Assembly: GCA_021803845.1 (NCBI GenBank)
Contig: JAJZLA010000013.1
Location: 1-13,130, forward strand
Length of the DNA stretch: 13,130 nucleotides
DNA from: a bacterium
Lineage (GTDB): Bacteria > SZUA-79 > Acidulodesulfobacterales > Acidulodesulfobacteraceae
Direction of reading: 5' to 3'
The position numbers were made by a program, and so were the translations under genes. The notes under the pieces were generated by a model. It searched no databases. It was given only the letters and a program-made list of their open reading frames with translations, and was not told the DNA's origin. Shown in pieces: positions 1 to 6,688 of this stretch. The stretch's first letter is position 1, and the number at the start of each line of letters is the position of its first letter.

Positions 1-366
1 TAAATCAACGGCGTAGGTATTGATTCCAAAGCGGGTATAAATAGAATTTTGACTCGATAAAAAATAATTAAGCGTTGCCGGATTAGTTATAATATGGCAC
101 TTTTTAAAATACCTGTTATGCTGTTCGAGATATGCGAGGAACGGCAAGTATAGCGAATAAACGGATATTTCTTTATTTATTTGGTAAGTCCGGCTTATCG
201 TCTTTTTTTCGTTTAACGCCTGATTTAACGTAATGTTATAACTTGAATTTGCCGCCGTTCCTACACTCAAGGCATAGCTCGACGTAGCAAGGACGAAAAG
301 AAAATAAATCATTAAAAAGATACAGGCGAAAAGAATAATCGCCCTGAAAAGATTTTTAGTTAGCAT
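1..366 (-). CDS. Exported protein of unknown function, partial (runs off left edge)
   Basis: The frame is open for 122 codons from an ATG at 366-364 to the window edge, with no stop, so the C-terminus is missing. A GGAGG ribosome binding site lies 7-8 bases before the ATG. The N-terminus is a typical signal peptide or membrane anchor: MLTKNLFR, then a hydrophobic stretch at residues 9-27, then TSSYA followed by LS, a plausible signal peptidase site near residue 32. The exported part is polar with several tyrosines, has one visible cysteine (FKKCHI), and ends at the edge in NTYAVDL. It starts 50 bases after the relaxase stop in the same direction, so it probably belongs to the transfer operon and may act in the envelope during transfer. 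I do not recognise the family. A peptidase reading of the last residues was considered and is not supported. Confidence 0.75.
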   Translation of the reverse strand, partial: MLTKNLFRAIILFACIFLMIYFLFVLATSSYALSVGTAANSSYNITLNQALNEKKTISRTYQINKEISVYSLYLPFLAYLEQHNRYFKKCHIITNPATLNYFLSSQNSIYTRFGINTYAVDL

Positions 367-416
367 TTTTTTACCTCCATTAAAAAATAATTTGTATTAT
401 ATCAATATAGCGAAAG

Positions 417-3400
417 TCATCGTCCTGATGTATGATTTACAGACTGAACAGACTGTTGAGCGGTTTGCTGCTGGACTGCTCTTGCAACTGCCGCCGCACG
501 TGCCGCCTGTTGCGCCGCTCTCATCGCTTGTTGCTGTGCCTGTCTTGCGGACTGCTGTTGCGCCGCTCTTTGCACGTCCCTGATATTTGCTTTTGATTGC
601 ATATCGGCCGCGGAAGTTTTAACCTGTTCCTGCTTTGAATTTTCTTTTAGGGATTGAGTATTATCGGTAACGACCGAATAATCGTTTACGCCACGAGTAA
701 GGGCGGTATAAGTGCTGTTTTGCGTTGCATTTTTAGATTTTAAGGCGGCAACAACGTTATCGCTTTTTGCGCCTTGAAAGCCATTAACGGTAACGGCATA
801 AGCATGGTCTATATGATTATATTCTTTCATATTAAGGGTTTTTTCCGTAGCATTTTTGCCTTTTTCGAAGCTAACGGTTATATTGTCCCCTTTAATTTCT
901 TTTATCGTGCCGAATTGCCCGTTTTTTACGTCGTATTTTTTGTCGTTTTTACCGGTTTTAATTTCGTCGCCGACGCCTATTTCAATTTCTGCTTCTCTTG
1001 CCACTCCGCCGATTTTTTTAGCTAATTCGGTATCTTTTAAGTTTAAAGTATATGTAGTGTGAGTTAATTTAGTTCCAGCGACGGAAACGTTATCTTTTGC
1101 TTGAGTAATAGTCGAAAAAGTTTGGGAGTGTTGCAATGTAGTTTCGGACTTGTTTTTACCGACTGTATCGGTAAAGTTAGTATGGTCTTTTACGTCATAA
1201 CCTTTATTTAATTTAGTAAAATGAAAATTGGAAATTTTAAAGTTTTCAAGTTTAAGCGTGTTATTAACTTTGTCAATTTCCGTAACTTTAAATTCCGCGC
1301 CTTTTTTGCCGATTCCCGCGGCGGATTCTTTTAAAAAAATAACATCGCCGATTTCGTAATTTTTCGCGTGTCTCATCTGCGTTTCCGAAAAGTTTTTATT
1401 TTCTTTTACGGTAAAGGTTTTAGCCTCGGTAACCTTGCCGTCTTTGACGTGTTGCTGATGAATAGTTTTATTGAAATATTGCCTGTCTTTATTCAAATTA
1501 GTTACTATTTTCGTATCGCCTTTTTTGGAAAGTTCGTTATATTGCTTTAAAGTCTCTTGTCTGAATGCCGCGTCGCCTTTTGTCTCGTGAATTTTGCCCG
1601 TCGCCTGCATTTTATCGAAAGCTTTATCTATTTTATTTTGGTTTAAATCTTTTACTACGTCTTTATATGCGGCGTCTTTTTGCCGCATACTTTCTTTCAG
1701 TTGCGATACAGTCATTCCGAATTTTTGGCTTTCATCGAATATCTTGCCGGCGCCGATCGCTTGCAATTGATTAATATCCCCAATGTTAATGTTTCTCGCT
1801 CCTGCGGCTTGCACTTTGTCAGTTATTGCTTTCATATCCTGCAAAGACGTCATAGACGCTTCGTCGTTGATTACTATATCGTTTGATTTTAAATCGTAAT
1901 TTTTAAAACTTTCGATAGTCATGGACTCTACGCCTGCGCCTAAACTTTTTAACATCTCATCGGCAGCTTTGCCCTGAAAACTGATGGCGACGACGTTATA
2001 GCCGTTTTCTTTAGCAACTTGGTTAATCACATTAAGCATATCTGTTTTACCAGCTCCGGCAACGCCCTGAACGTCCTGAAAGCGGTCGTTTGATTTAAGG
2101 ACGTTGTCAACTGTTTCTAACTGCTCTTTAGAGAGCTCAATTTTATTATCGGTTTCGTGATTTTTTACCGCTTTGTCTATTTGTTCCTGATTTTTTGCGA
2201 TGGACTCAACCGCCCCTATGCCTGATTTCATTGTAGTTTCTACGCTTTTTTGCATTTCGCTTATTTCTTTTGTTGTGAAATTGCCGTTTTTTTCGATAAG
2301 TTCCCCGCTTTTTTGCATTACATCGATAGCCTTTTCAATGTCGGCTTTGACGGCAACTCCGACTGCATATTCAAGGGCTTTAGACGTAAGTTCGTTTTTG
2401 GAAATAACGGACTCTTTATTGGTTAAATCTTTTGCGGCGGCTTTAACCGCTTCAAATTCCTCCATATCAAGCCCGCCCGTTACCGACTGGCCGTTTTCTT
2501 TCGCTTTCTTTTGTGCTTTTTCGAGTTCGTCTTTGATATCGATACCAAGCCCCGCTTCACGTTTTTTCCATTCATCTTTTAAACTTTCAGAAGTAACGTG
2601 TCCCATATCCTTGTCCGGGCGAGTGGCAAGGGTAGCCATTTCTTTTAATTCGGATTCGGAAAGATTAGGATATTGTTCTTTAAGTTCGTTGTATTTTTCG
2701 GAAATATCTTTGCTTCGTTTAGAAAATTCGTTAATTGCTTCGTCAGATACGCCTTGAATTTTAAAGCCGTTTTTAGTTATTTCGACCGCAATGCCTGACT
2801 TGACCAATTCATTTGCGAGCGTATTTGTAAAATCTCTTGAGATTAAGGTTTGAGACCTGTAAATCTCAAGCGGCTCTATCGCTTTCATAGAGCCGTCGGC
2901 GGTTTGCGTCATATTCATCATAACTGCATGGACGTGGACGCCCGGATCGCCGGCACGAGTAACATCGTGCCGAAAAGTTGCAAAAATAAGATTGTCGCTA
3001 TTTACCTTAACGGTTTCGTTGCCTGTCGTTTCTCTGTATTGAATTTGTCCTGTCTCAACGTGAGACATTGTTTCAAGCACGGCCTTGTCAATTGCTTTGT
3101 CTATTGCCTCCCGAATTTCTTGACTGCCAAACTCCCGCGCTATCGAGACGCTTTTATCGGGTGAAAAAGTAATATCGTAGGTCTCGCGATGATTTTCCCG
3201 CCCGGCGTTATAAACAAGAGCTTCCGAACCGTCAACGCTATAGCCTTTTGCAAGATTGTCAAACGCTTGCTTTTCGACTGCTTGATTTTCTTTAAGGCCT
3301 ACGGTTTCAAGACCTTTGCCATGCCATTCGCCGGTAGTTTGTCCTTTCTGTTCGTAATATTCGCCGGCGTTTTGAGCATAATAATCAAATCCCGAACCGC

Positions 3401-3434
3401 CGGAACTTCCGCCCGATGATACCGAAGCCGCCAT
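417..3434 (-). CDS. traI: MobF-family conjugative relaxase-helicase (TraI/TrwC type)
   Basis: It should nick one strand at oriT, stay bound to the 5' end, and unwind the transferred strand. It has 1005 residues, close to R388 TrwC (about 966). Relaxase domain, residues about 1-300: tyrosine pairs Y18-Y19 and Y26-Y27 (DYYAQNAGEYYEQ), then the family's EWHGKG box at 36-41, and the metal-binding triad H156, H167 and H169 in HDVTRAGDPGVHVH. Helicase domain (SF1, RecD-like): Walker A GVAGAGKT 457-464, Walker B VINDEAS 521-527, motif III GDINQLQAIG 552-561, motif V AYAVTVNGFQG 878-888 and motif VI YTALTR 909-914. Motif V departs from the usual TVHKSQG. The tail from about 950 is rich in Gln and Ala. 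The start is fixed by AAGGAGG seven bases upstream; the coupling-protein stop (TAA) shares its final A with this site. The N-terminus (MAASVSSGGSSGGSG) is Ser/Gly-rich, unlike the hydrophobic first strand of TrwC. Family assignment is firm; the symbol follows family usage. Confidence 0.95.
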   Translation of the reverse strand: MAASVSSGGSSGGSGFDYYAQNAGEYYEQKGQTTGEWHGKGLETVGLKENQAVEKQAFDNLAKGYSVDGSEALVYNAGRENHRETYDITFSPDKSVSIAREFGSQEIREAIDKAIDKAVLETMSHVETGQIQYRETTGNETVKVNSDNLIFATFRHDVTRAGDPGVHVHAVMMNMTQTADGSMKAIEPLEIYRSQTLISRDFTNTLANELVKSGIAVEITKNGFKIQGVSDEAINEFSKRSKDISEKYNELKEQYPNLSESELKEMATLATRPDKDMGHVTSESLKDEWKKREAGLGIDIKDELEKAQKKAKENGQSVTGGLDMEEFEAVKAAAKDLTNKESVISKNELTSKALEYAVGVAVKADIEKAIDVMQKSGELIEKNGNFTTKEISEMQKSVETTMKSGIGAVESIAKNQEQIDKAVKNHETDNKIELSKEQLETVDNVLKSNDRFQDVQGVAGAGKTDMLNVINQVAKENGYNVVAISFQGKAADEMLKSLGAGVESMTIESFKNYDLKSNDIVINDEASMTSLQDMKAITDKVQAAGARNINIGDINQLQAIGAGKIFDESQKFGMTVSQLKESMRQKDAAYKDVVKDLNQNKIDKAFDKMQATGKIHETKGDAAFRQETLKQYNELSKKGDTKIVTNLNKDRQYFNKTIHQQHVKDGKVTEAKTFTVKENKNFSETQMRHAKNYEIGDVIFLKESAAGIGKKGAEFKVTEIDKVNNTLKLENFKISNFHFTKLNKGYDVKDHTNFTDTVGKNKSETTLQHSQTFSTITQAKDNVSVAGTKLTHTTYTLNLKDTELAKKIGGVAREAEIEIGVGDEIKTGKNDKKYDVKNGQFGTIKEIKGDNITVSFEKGKNATEKTLNMKEYNHIDHAYAVTVNGFQGAKSDNVVAALKSKNATQNSTYTALTRGVNDYSVVTDNTQSLKENSKQEQVKTSAADMQSKANIRDVQRAAQQQSARQAQQQAMRAAQQAARAAAVARAVQQQTAQQSVQSVNHTSGR

Positions 3435-3445
3435 TTTTTGCCTCC

Positions 3446-4876
3446 TTATTGATTGACATTTTTATCAAATTTAAAAGAGTTATTAAGTATAAATCCTTCA
3501 TTTTTAGCAGGCAAATTAACATCAGGAATTTTGGTAAATTGCCAATTCTTCAAAATACGAATATATGCCGTCCAGTTATCCATGCTTTGAAATTCAGACG
3601 GTAGAATTAAGGGCTTAATCTGTTGCGCGTCCTGCGAATTACTGTCAGCTCCCATATCGTTCGCGGAATGGGACGTTTGCCAAGCCTCATTAGCTCCGAC
3701 GAGGTCGCTTGCAAATTTAGCGTTTTCAGCTTCGTTCTGTGCGAGCAGAAAATAATTACTGCATGCGTTTATTATCGTATTTCTCGTTTCCCTACCATAT
3801 AACTTGTCAAATTGCCCGACATCCTGAATACCTACAAAAGTTCTTATTCCCTTGGACCTGCCTTGTGTTAGCAGATCTACGACGCTTGTAAGTTTGCCTA
3901 ATGTCCCCAATTCGTCCAATAAAAAATAAAATCTACGGGTCCGGCTTTCGGAAAAGGATAAACAATTTTTGGCAAGTAAATCAATAAAAAGAGTAAGTAA
4001 CGGACGCTGAATATCCTTGATTTTTGGATTATTTGCAACGAAAATAAACCGCTTTTCAGTATCGGCAAGCCACTTACGAATTGAAAAATCGCCGTCCTCT
4101 GCATATTCTAACCACGAAATATAACGCATGAGCGTTGACATAACATCGCTTGCATTTCTCGGATTAGAGATATGGACGGCCTCAGGTGCATTTTGTTCAA
4201 CTAAAAATTCATAGATGTCTTCGACTTTTTGACTTAAAGCTTTAAAAAGTTCTTTATTTTTATACTTGCCGGACAAGATAAATTCTCTCGTAATTGCGAT
4301 AAAAATTCCCCTGGCGGTATCGTTCCAATGCTGTTCTGCTCCAGTCGCATCAGGTATAAGGCTTTTGGCAAGAGATATCAAATCGGCCTTGTCGTCAATT
4401 TCGTTCACGATAGACCATTTTATCGAGCGGGCGTCGGCTACGTTTAGAATTAAGTCTTTAGTTTTGTCAAAAAACATAGGGATATAATCAAACTTTTCGT
4501 CGTAGATTATGCCTTTTTCATTACGTTCTATTAATTTTAAAATGATGTGATTAAATATAGTAGATTTACCGGCGCCGGGGCGTCCGAACAAAAAATTCTG
4601 TTTGTCCTCTGCGTCGATGGGCAATTCGACAGCGCCGACCATAATATTTTTATTTTCAGCTTTTCTTTTTTTAGAGGATATGACTTTTTTAAATTTACTC
4701 GGCATTATAATTTTTGCGCCCCTGACGTGCTTGCCGCCCTTTTTATCACCTTTGAAAATTATAAAAATATAAAGAATATAAAAGGCAACAATAAACAAAG
4801 AAGCGGCCGGGTATTTATGAATTAAACTAACGGCTTGATTAATAAAATTTTTAAATAAATTATATAGTCTTTCCAT
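3446..4876 (-). CDS. traD: Type IV coupling protein (TrwB/TraD/VirD4 family ATPase)
   Basis: This inner-membrane ATPase links the nicked DNA-relaxase complex to the secretion channel. It has 476 residues, near TrwB (507) and much shorter than F TraD (717), so it lacks F TraD's C-terminal extension. One clear membrane segment lies at about 24-42; TrwB and TraD normally have two. Walker A is GRPGAGKS 98-105 and Walker B is FYFLLDELGTLGKL 316-329 with D321 and E322. QGRSKGIRTFVGIQD at 338-352 and the closing segment ILPSEFQSMDNW around 424-435 fit the family. The start is preceded by GAGGT at about nine bases and lies inside the end of the 72-residue gene (17-base overlap), so translation is probably coupled. 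The stop codon touches the ribosome binding site of the relaxase gene, which supports co-expression. Pairing with a MobF relaxase is the expected combination. Confidence 0.95.
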   Translation of the reverse strand: MERLYNLFKNFINQAVSLIHKYPAASLFIVAFYILYIFIIFKGDKKGGKHVRGAKIIMPSKFKKVISSKKRKAENKNIMVGAVELPIDAEDKQNFLFGRPGAGKSTIFNHIILKLIERNEKGIIYDEKFDYIPMFFDKTKDLILNVADARSIKWSIVNEIDDKADLISLAKSLIPDATGAEQHWNDTARGIFIAITREFILSGKYKNKELFKALSQKVEDIYEFLVEQNAPEAVHISNPRNASDVMSTLMRYISWLEYAEDGDFSIRKWLADTEKRFIFVANNPKIKDIQRPLLTLFIDLLAKNCLSFSESRTRRFYFLLDELGTLGKLTSVVDLLTQGRSKGIRTFVGIQDVGQFDKLYGRETRNTIINACSNYFLLAQNEAENAKFASDLVGANEAWQTSHSANDMGADSNSQDAQQIKPLILPSEFQSMDNWTAYIRILKNWQFTKIPDVNLPAKNEGFILNNSFKFDKNVNQ

Positions 4877-5078
4877 TATTTTTTACCTCATCGTTATTTA
4901 AAATTTTAGTTAAAAATTGCTCTTTAAACTTTAAAAAATTTTCGGAATTTAGGTCGCTTTCTTTTTTAAAAAACGATAAAGTTATACTGCCCGCTTCTTT
5001 TATTTTTTCTTGTTCCGCCTGCCTGATTTCCGCTTGCAATTTTTTAATTTTTTCTTGCAAAATCTTAATGTTTTTCAT
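4860..5078 (-). CDS. Small coiled-coil protein of the transfer operon (72 aa)
   Basis: AGGAGG lies seven bases before the ATG, and the 3' end overlaps the coupling-protein start by 17 bases, so it is very likely a real operon gene. Residues 1-28 form a charged amphipathic helix with coiled-coil character (MKNIKILQEKIKKLQAEIRQ and onward). The rest is polar with no membrane segment or cysteine. Small proteins with a similar Lys/Glu/Gln helix, called TraD or TraC in MobQ-type plasmids, sit beside relaxase genes, but I see no motif that proves the link. A role as an accessory factor for the relaxosome or coupling protein is inference from position only. It could also serve mainly to tune translation of the coupling protein. 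Confidence 0.75.
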   Translation of the reverse strand: MKNIKILQEKIKKLQAEIRQAEQEKIKEAGSITLSFFKKESDLNSENFLKFKEQFLTKILNNDEVKNNGKTI

Positions 5079-5102
5079 AAAACTGCCTCCTATTTTTTAA
5101 AA

Positions 5103-5459
5103 TTAATCTTGACTTATTTTTTCGAAAAAACTTTGCTTTGCCGATTTTTTTTGTTCAGGTTTTTCCGCTTCCGCAGGTTCGTTTTTTGGCTCTGGTTGAA
5201 TTGGCGGAATTACGGAATTGTTTAACAAAAACTTACGCAAAAAATAACGATAGTCGGTAAACTCTTTATTGATTTTTGTTACGATGTTTTTCGACAAAAA
5301 ATTTAAGAGTTCTCGATAATCATTTTGATTTTTCGATAATCCTTTTTCGATTAAATCAATCATAGTTTGATTTATAGATTTGTTATTTTTCGATAACTCT
5401 TTGATTCTTAAATAAAGATTTTCATCGATTCTTAAAAGTATTTCTTTTTTGTTTTTCAT
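5103..5459 (-). CDS. Ribbon-helix-helix relaxosome accessory protein (118 aa)
   Basis: The N-terminal 41 residues have the Arc/CopG pattern: a strand KEILLRI (5-11), helix 1 from about 12 to 24, a turn with KS/N, and helix 2 INQTMIDLIEKGL (29-41). The middle is a basic amphipathic helical region (to about 83). The tail is Pro/Glu/Lys-rich (PEPKNEPAEAEKPEQKK) and likely disordered. Ribbon-helix-helix proteins of this size next to MobF relaxases (TrwA in R388, TraY in F) bind oriT, bend it, and repress their own operon. This one lies directly beside the proposed oriT and opens the leftward transfer operon, with AGGAGG upstream of the ATG. The TGCTATCAT repeats at 5643-5662 are candidate binding sites. 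The fold call is strong; the relaxosome role rests on position and analogy. Confidence 0.85.
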   Translation of the reverse strand: MKNKKEILLRIDENLYLRIKELSKNNKSINQTMIDLIEKGLSKNQNDYRELLNFLSKNIVTKINKEFTDYRYFLRKFLLNNSVIPPIQPEPKNEPAEAEKPEQKKSAKQSFFEKISQD

Positions 5460-5554
5460 CTTGTAAAAAACCTCCTTTTTTTATAAAGCGAAAGCCGATA
5501 AATTTTGAAATTTTTTATATTAAAAATCTTAAAAAAGTAAGAAAAAAAAGACGA

Positions 5555-5786
5555 TATCAAGTGATAGCACTTTTTGGCATTTTTTAGAATGTGATTTTTA
5601 GTCAATAAATATCTGATATTAAAGACATTAAAAAAATAAAAATGCTATCATTTGCTATCATCATTAAAAAGAATAACGATAAGGCTTTGGATAGGTTTTT
5701 AAAAAAGCAAGTCAGTTGCGTGGGGTGTGCCTCTTTTCTGTGGTTTTTGTTTTTGTTTTTTATTGGATAGCCGTTTTTTGTTTTTT
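5555..5786. other. Origin-of-transfer region with flanking repeats
   Basis: This gene-free gap surrounds the nic core. A 10-base tandem repeat, TGCTATCATT then TGCTATCATC, lies at 5643-5662, with one inverted core copy TGATAGCA at 5562-5569. TTGGATAG occurs on each side of the nic core, at 5687-5694 and 5763-5770. A T-rich tract follows the nic site from about 5741 to 5788. Known MobF oriTs place accessory-protein sites in the same region, so these repeats are candidate sites for the RHH protein. Their functional assignment is inference. Confidence 0.65.
5707..5730 (+). other. oriT nic core resembling the F-plasmid nic site
   Basis: The sequence TTGCGTGGGGTGTG at 5716-5729 equals the core of the F/R1 nic region as I recall it, where TraI cuts after GGGGTGT. 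By analogy the cut here falls on the + strand between T5728 and G5729. Just before it is a small inverted repeat, GCAA at 5707-5710 and TTGC at 5716-5719 around a five-base loop, matching in position the hairpin arm next to the F nic site. The site is in the gene-free gap next to the RHH gene and upstream of the relaxase operon, where oriT is expected. The + strand would be transferred with 5729 first. The match was made from memory, not by alignment. Confidence 0.8.
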
Positions 5787-5954
5787 TTAGTTTTGGTTCT
5801 CCCGCTCCATCTGCCTTATCTTATTCTCAAATTTTAAAATTTGATTATCAATTTTTTTTTGTGTTTCTATCCCTGCTTCTCTTTTTAAATATATTAATCT
5901 TTCAATATATCGATTTAGTTTTTGAGTTCGTTCGGTTTTAAGTTTATCTTTCAT
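5787..5954 (-). CDS. Small charged helical protein (55 aa), coupled to a tiny membrane protein
   Basis: This frame has an ATG at 5954-5952 and a stop at 5787-5789. It starts MKDKLKTERTQKLNRYIERL, is dominated by Lys, Glu, Arg and Gln, and looks like one long amphipathic helix with coiled-coil potential. It has no membrane segment or cysteine. No good ribosome binding site precedes it. The stop of the 28-residue gene is only four bases before its start, so it could be translated by coupling. It would be the last gene before oriT in the leftward small-gene run. I do not recognise a family. The codon pattern is open but the composition is AT-rich, so a chance frame cannot be excluded. Confidence 0.5.
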   Translation of the reverse strand: MKDKLKTERTQKLNRYIERLIYLKREAGIETQKKIDNQILKFENKIRQMERENQN

Positions 5955-5958
5955 ATTT

Positions 5959-6045
5959 TTAAATAAAAAATATAGATAATAATAAAAAAGTTAAAGTAGA
6001 TATGACTGACAAAATAAAAAATATAACGACGATATCGATTATCAT
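5959..6045 (-). CDS. Tiny single-span membrane protein (28 aa)
   Basis: ATG at 6045-6043 is preceded by an AATCGGGAGCAGG leader holding a usable ribosome binding site, the same leader found before several neighbouring small genes. The product starts MIIDIVVIFFILSVIS and is hydrophobic almost throughout, enough for one membrane span. It contains no charged residue except one Asp. Its stop lies four bases before the 55-residue gene. Short single-span proteins of this kind are common in leading regions of plasmids and in phages, but no specific role can be read from the sequence. In AT-rich DNA such a frame can arise by chance; the shared leader argues that it is translated. Confidence 0.45.
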   Translation of the reverse strand: MIIDIVVIFFILSVISTLTFLLLSIFFI

Positions 6046-6073
6046 TTTTCCTGCTCCCGATTAAAAAAAATAA

Positions 6074-6268
6074 TTAACGAATTAACGAAATAGCGAACAA
6101 AAACATAATGACGAAAGGTATTATCGAAAATCCAAACACGACTAAAATTTTTCGAACATTTTTTAATTTTCCGCTCCGATCGAATTTATAAATAAAAGGT
6201 TCGATAGAAAATAAAAAAGTTAGATAGAAAATTAAAAAAAATAAAATATAAACTGACAAGTTTTTCAT
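6074..6268 (-). CDS. Small two-span membrane protein (64 aa)
   Basis: The ATG follows the AATCGGGAG leader. The protein has two hydrophobic segments, residues about 4-25 (SVYILFFLIFYLTFLFSIE) and about 42-62 (ILVVFGFSIIPFVIMFLFAI), joined by a short basic loop KFDRSGKLKNVRK. By the positive-inside rule the loop would face the cytoplasm. It lies in the leftward small-gene cluster on the side of oriT that would enter a recipient first. I do not recognise the family; an entry-exclusion or envelope role is possible in this context but is not shown. Confidence 0.65.
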   Translation of the reverse strand: MKNLSVYILFFLIFYLTFLFSIEPFIYKFDRSGKLKNVRKILVVFGFSIIPFVIMFLFAISLIR

Positions 6269-6292
6269 GTCCGGTCTCCCGATTTTTTTTAA

Positions 6293-6397
6293 TTAAATTT
6301 TTAAAATAAAAATATAAATAACAGAGAACCAAAAAACAAAATCCAAAACTAAGATAGACGAATAAATTGAAAGTTTTAAGAAGTCGATATTTTTCAT
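6293..6397 (-). CDS. Tiny single-span membrane protein (34 aa)
   Basis: An ATG at 6397-6395 follows AAGGGAGGTTAAAAAA, one of the best ribosome binding sites in this cluster. The product, MKNIDFLKLSIYSSILVLDF followed by a further hydrophobic stretch to the end, contains one long membrane span with a few aromatic residues. The stop is 24 bases before the next gene of the cluster. An inverted repeat at 6421-6443 lies just upstream of the ribosome binding site. No family is recognised. Strong initiation signals make it more credible than its length suggests. Confidence 0.55.
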   Translation of the reverse strand: MKNIDFLKLSIYSSILVLDFVFWFSVIYIFILKI

Positions 6398-6420
6398 TTT
6401 TTTAACCTCCCTTGCCCCTT

Positions 6421-6443
6421 GCCCGCCTTTTTCAAGAGCGGGC
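6421..6443. repeat. GC-rich hairpin in front of a small gene
   Basis: GCCCGC at 6421-6426 pairs with GCGGGC at 6438-6443 around an 11-base loop. On the minus strand it lies between the 57-residue gene and the ribosome binding site of the 34-residue gene. No U-tract follows in the direction of transcription, so it does not look like a simple terminator for these genes. On the + strand it is followed by a T-rich run, but no + strand gene reads into it. It resembles the hairpin at 6649-6666. Confidence 0.6.
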
Positions 6444-6462
6444 GGTAATTTTTCTTAAAAAA

Positions 6463-6636
6463 TTAAGTTAAATTATTATGCTTTTTTTTCGTTTGCGATT
6501 TTGCTTTTTTAGTGATTGAATGAGTTTGCGGAGTTTGCGTTTGCATTTTATTATGCTTTGCTTGCGAAATTACAGATACAATCAGAGAAAAAGCAACGAT
6601 AAACAAAAGCGGTATAATTATTACTTTTAATTTCAT
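6463..6636 (-). CDS. Small exported or membrane-anchored basic protein (57 aa)
   Basis: ATG at 6636-6634 follows AAAGGAGGTCAA, a strong ribosome binding site. Residues 1-25 (MKLKVIIIPLLFIVAFSLIV and onward) form a signal peptide or signal anchor ending in SVISQA, where cleavage is possible. The remainder is short and rich in Lys, Thr, Gln and His (for example KMQTQTPQTHSITKKAKSQT), so it would be a highly basic tail outside the membrane if cleaved or if the anchor is N-in. A perfect GC hairpin sits three bases upstream of the ribosome binding site. No family is recognised. Positively charged periplasmic peptides may contact envelope or DNA, but that is speculation. Confidence 0.6.
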   Translation of the reverse strand: MKLKVIIIPLLFIVAFSLIVSVISQAKHNKMQTQTPQTHSITKKAKSQTKKKHNNLT

Positions 6637-6648
6637 TTGACCTCCTTT

Positions 6649-6666
6649 GCCCGCCTTTCGGCGGGC
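6649..6666 (-). repeat. Perfect 7-bp hairpin with GAAA tetraloop upstream of a ribosome binding site
   Basis: On the minus strand the sequence is GCCCGCCGAAAGGCGGGC: a seven-pair GC stem closed by a GAAA (GNRA) loop, which is very stable in RNA. It starts 22 bases after the stop of the secreted repeat protein and ends a few bases before AAAGGAGG of the 57-residue gene. No U-tract follows, so it is more likely a processing or stability element, or a translation modulator, than an intrinsic terminator. This is inference from position. Confidence 0.7.
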
Positions 6667-6688
6667 GTTAAATAATAAGTTAAAAAAA

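Noticed and set aside
1..366. Cell-wall peptidase assignment for the exported protein
   Set aside because: Only a short NTYAVDL segment at the edge was suggestive; no metal-binding or catalytic motif is visible.
2200..2757. A 185-codon open frame on the + strand inside the relaxase gene
   Set aside because: It is antisense to well-conserved relaxase coding sequence, has no ribosome binding site, and its composition is that of a reverse-strand shadow.
5763..5772. R388-type nic site at TATTGGATAGCC
   Set aside because: It resembles the right half of the R388 nic region but lacks TGTCT before the cut point. The F-like core at 5716-5729 is a much better match.
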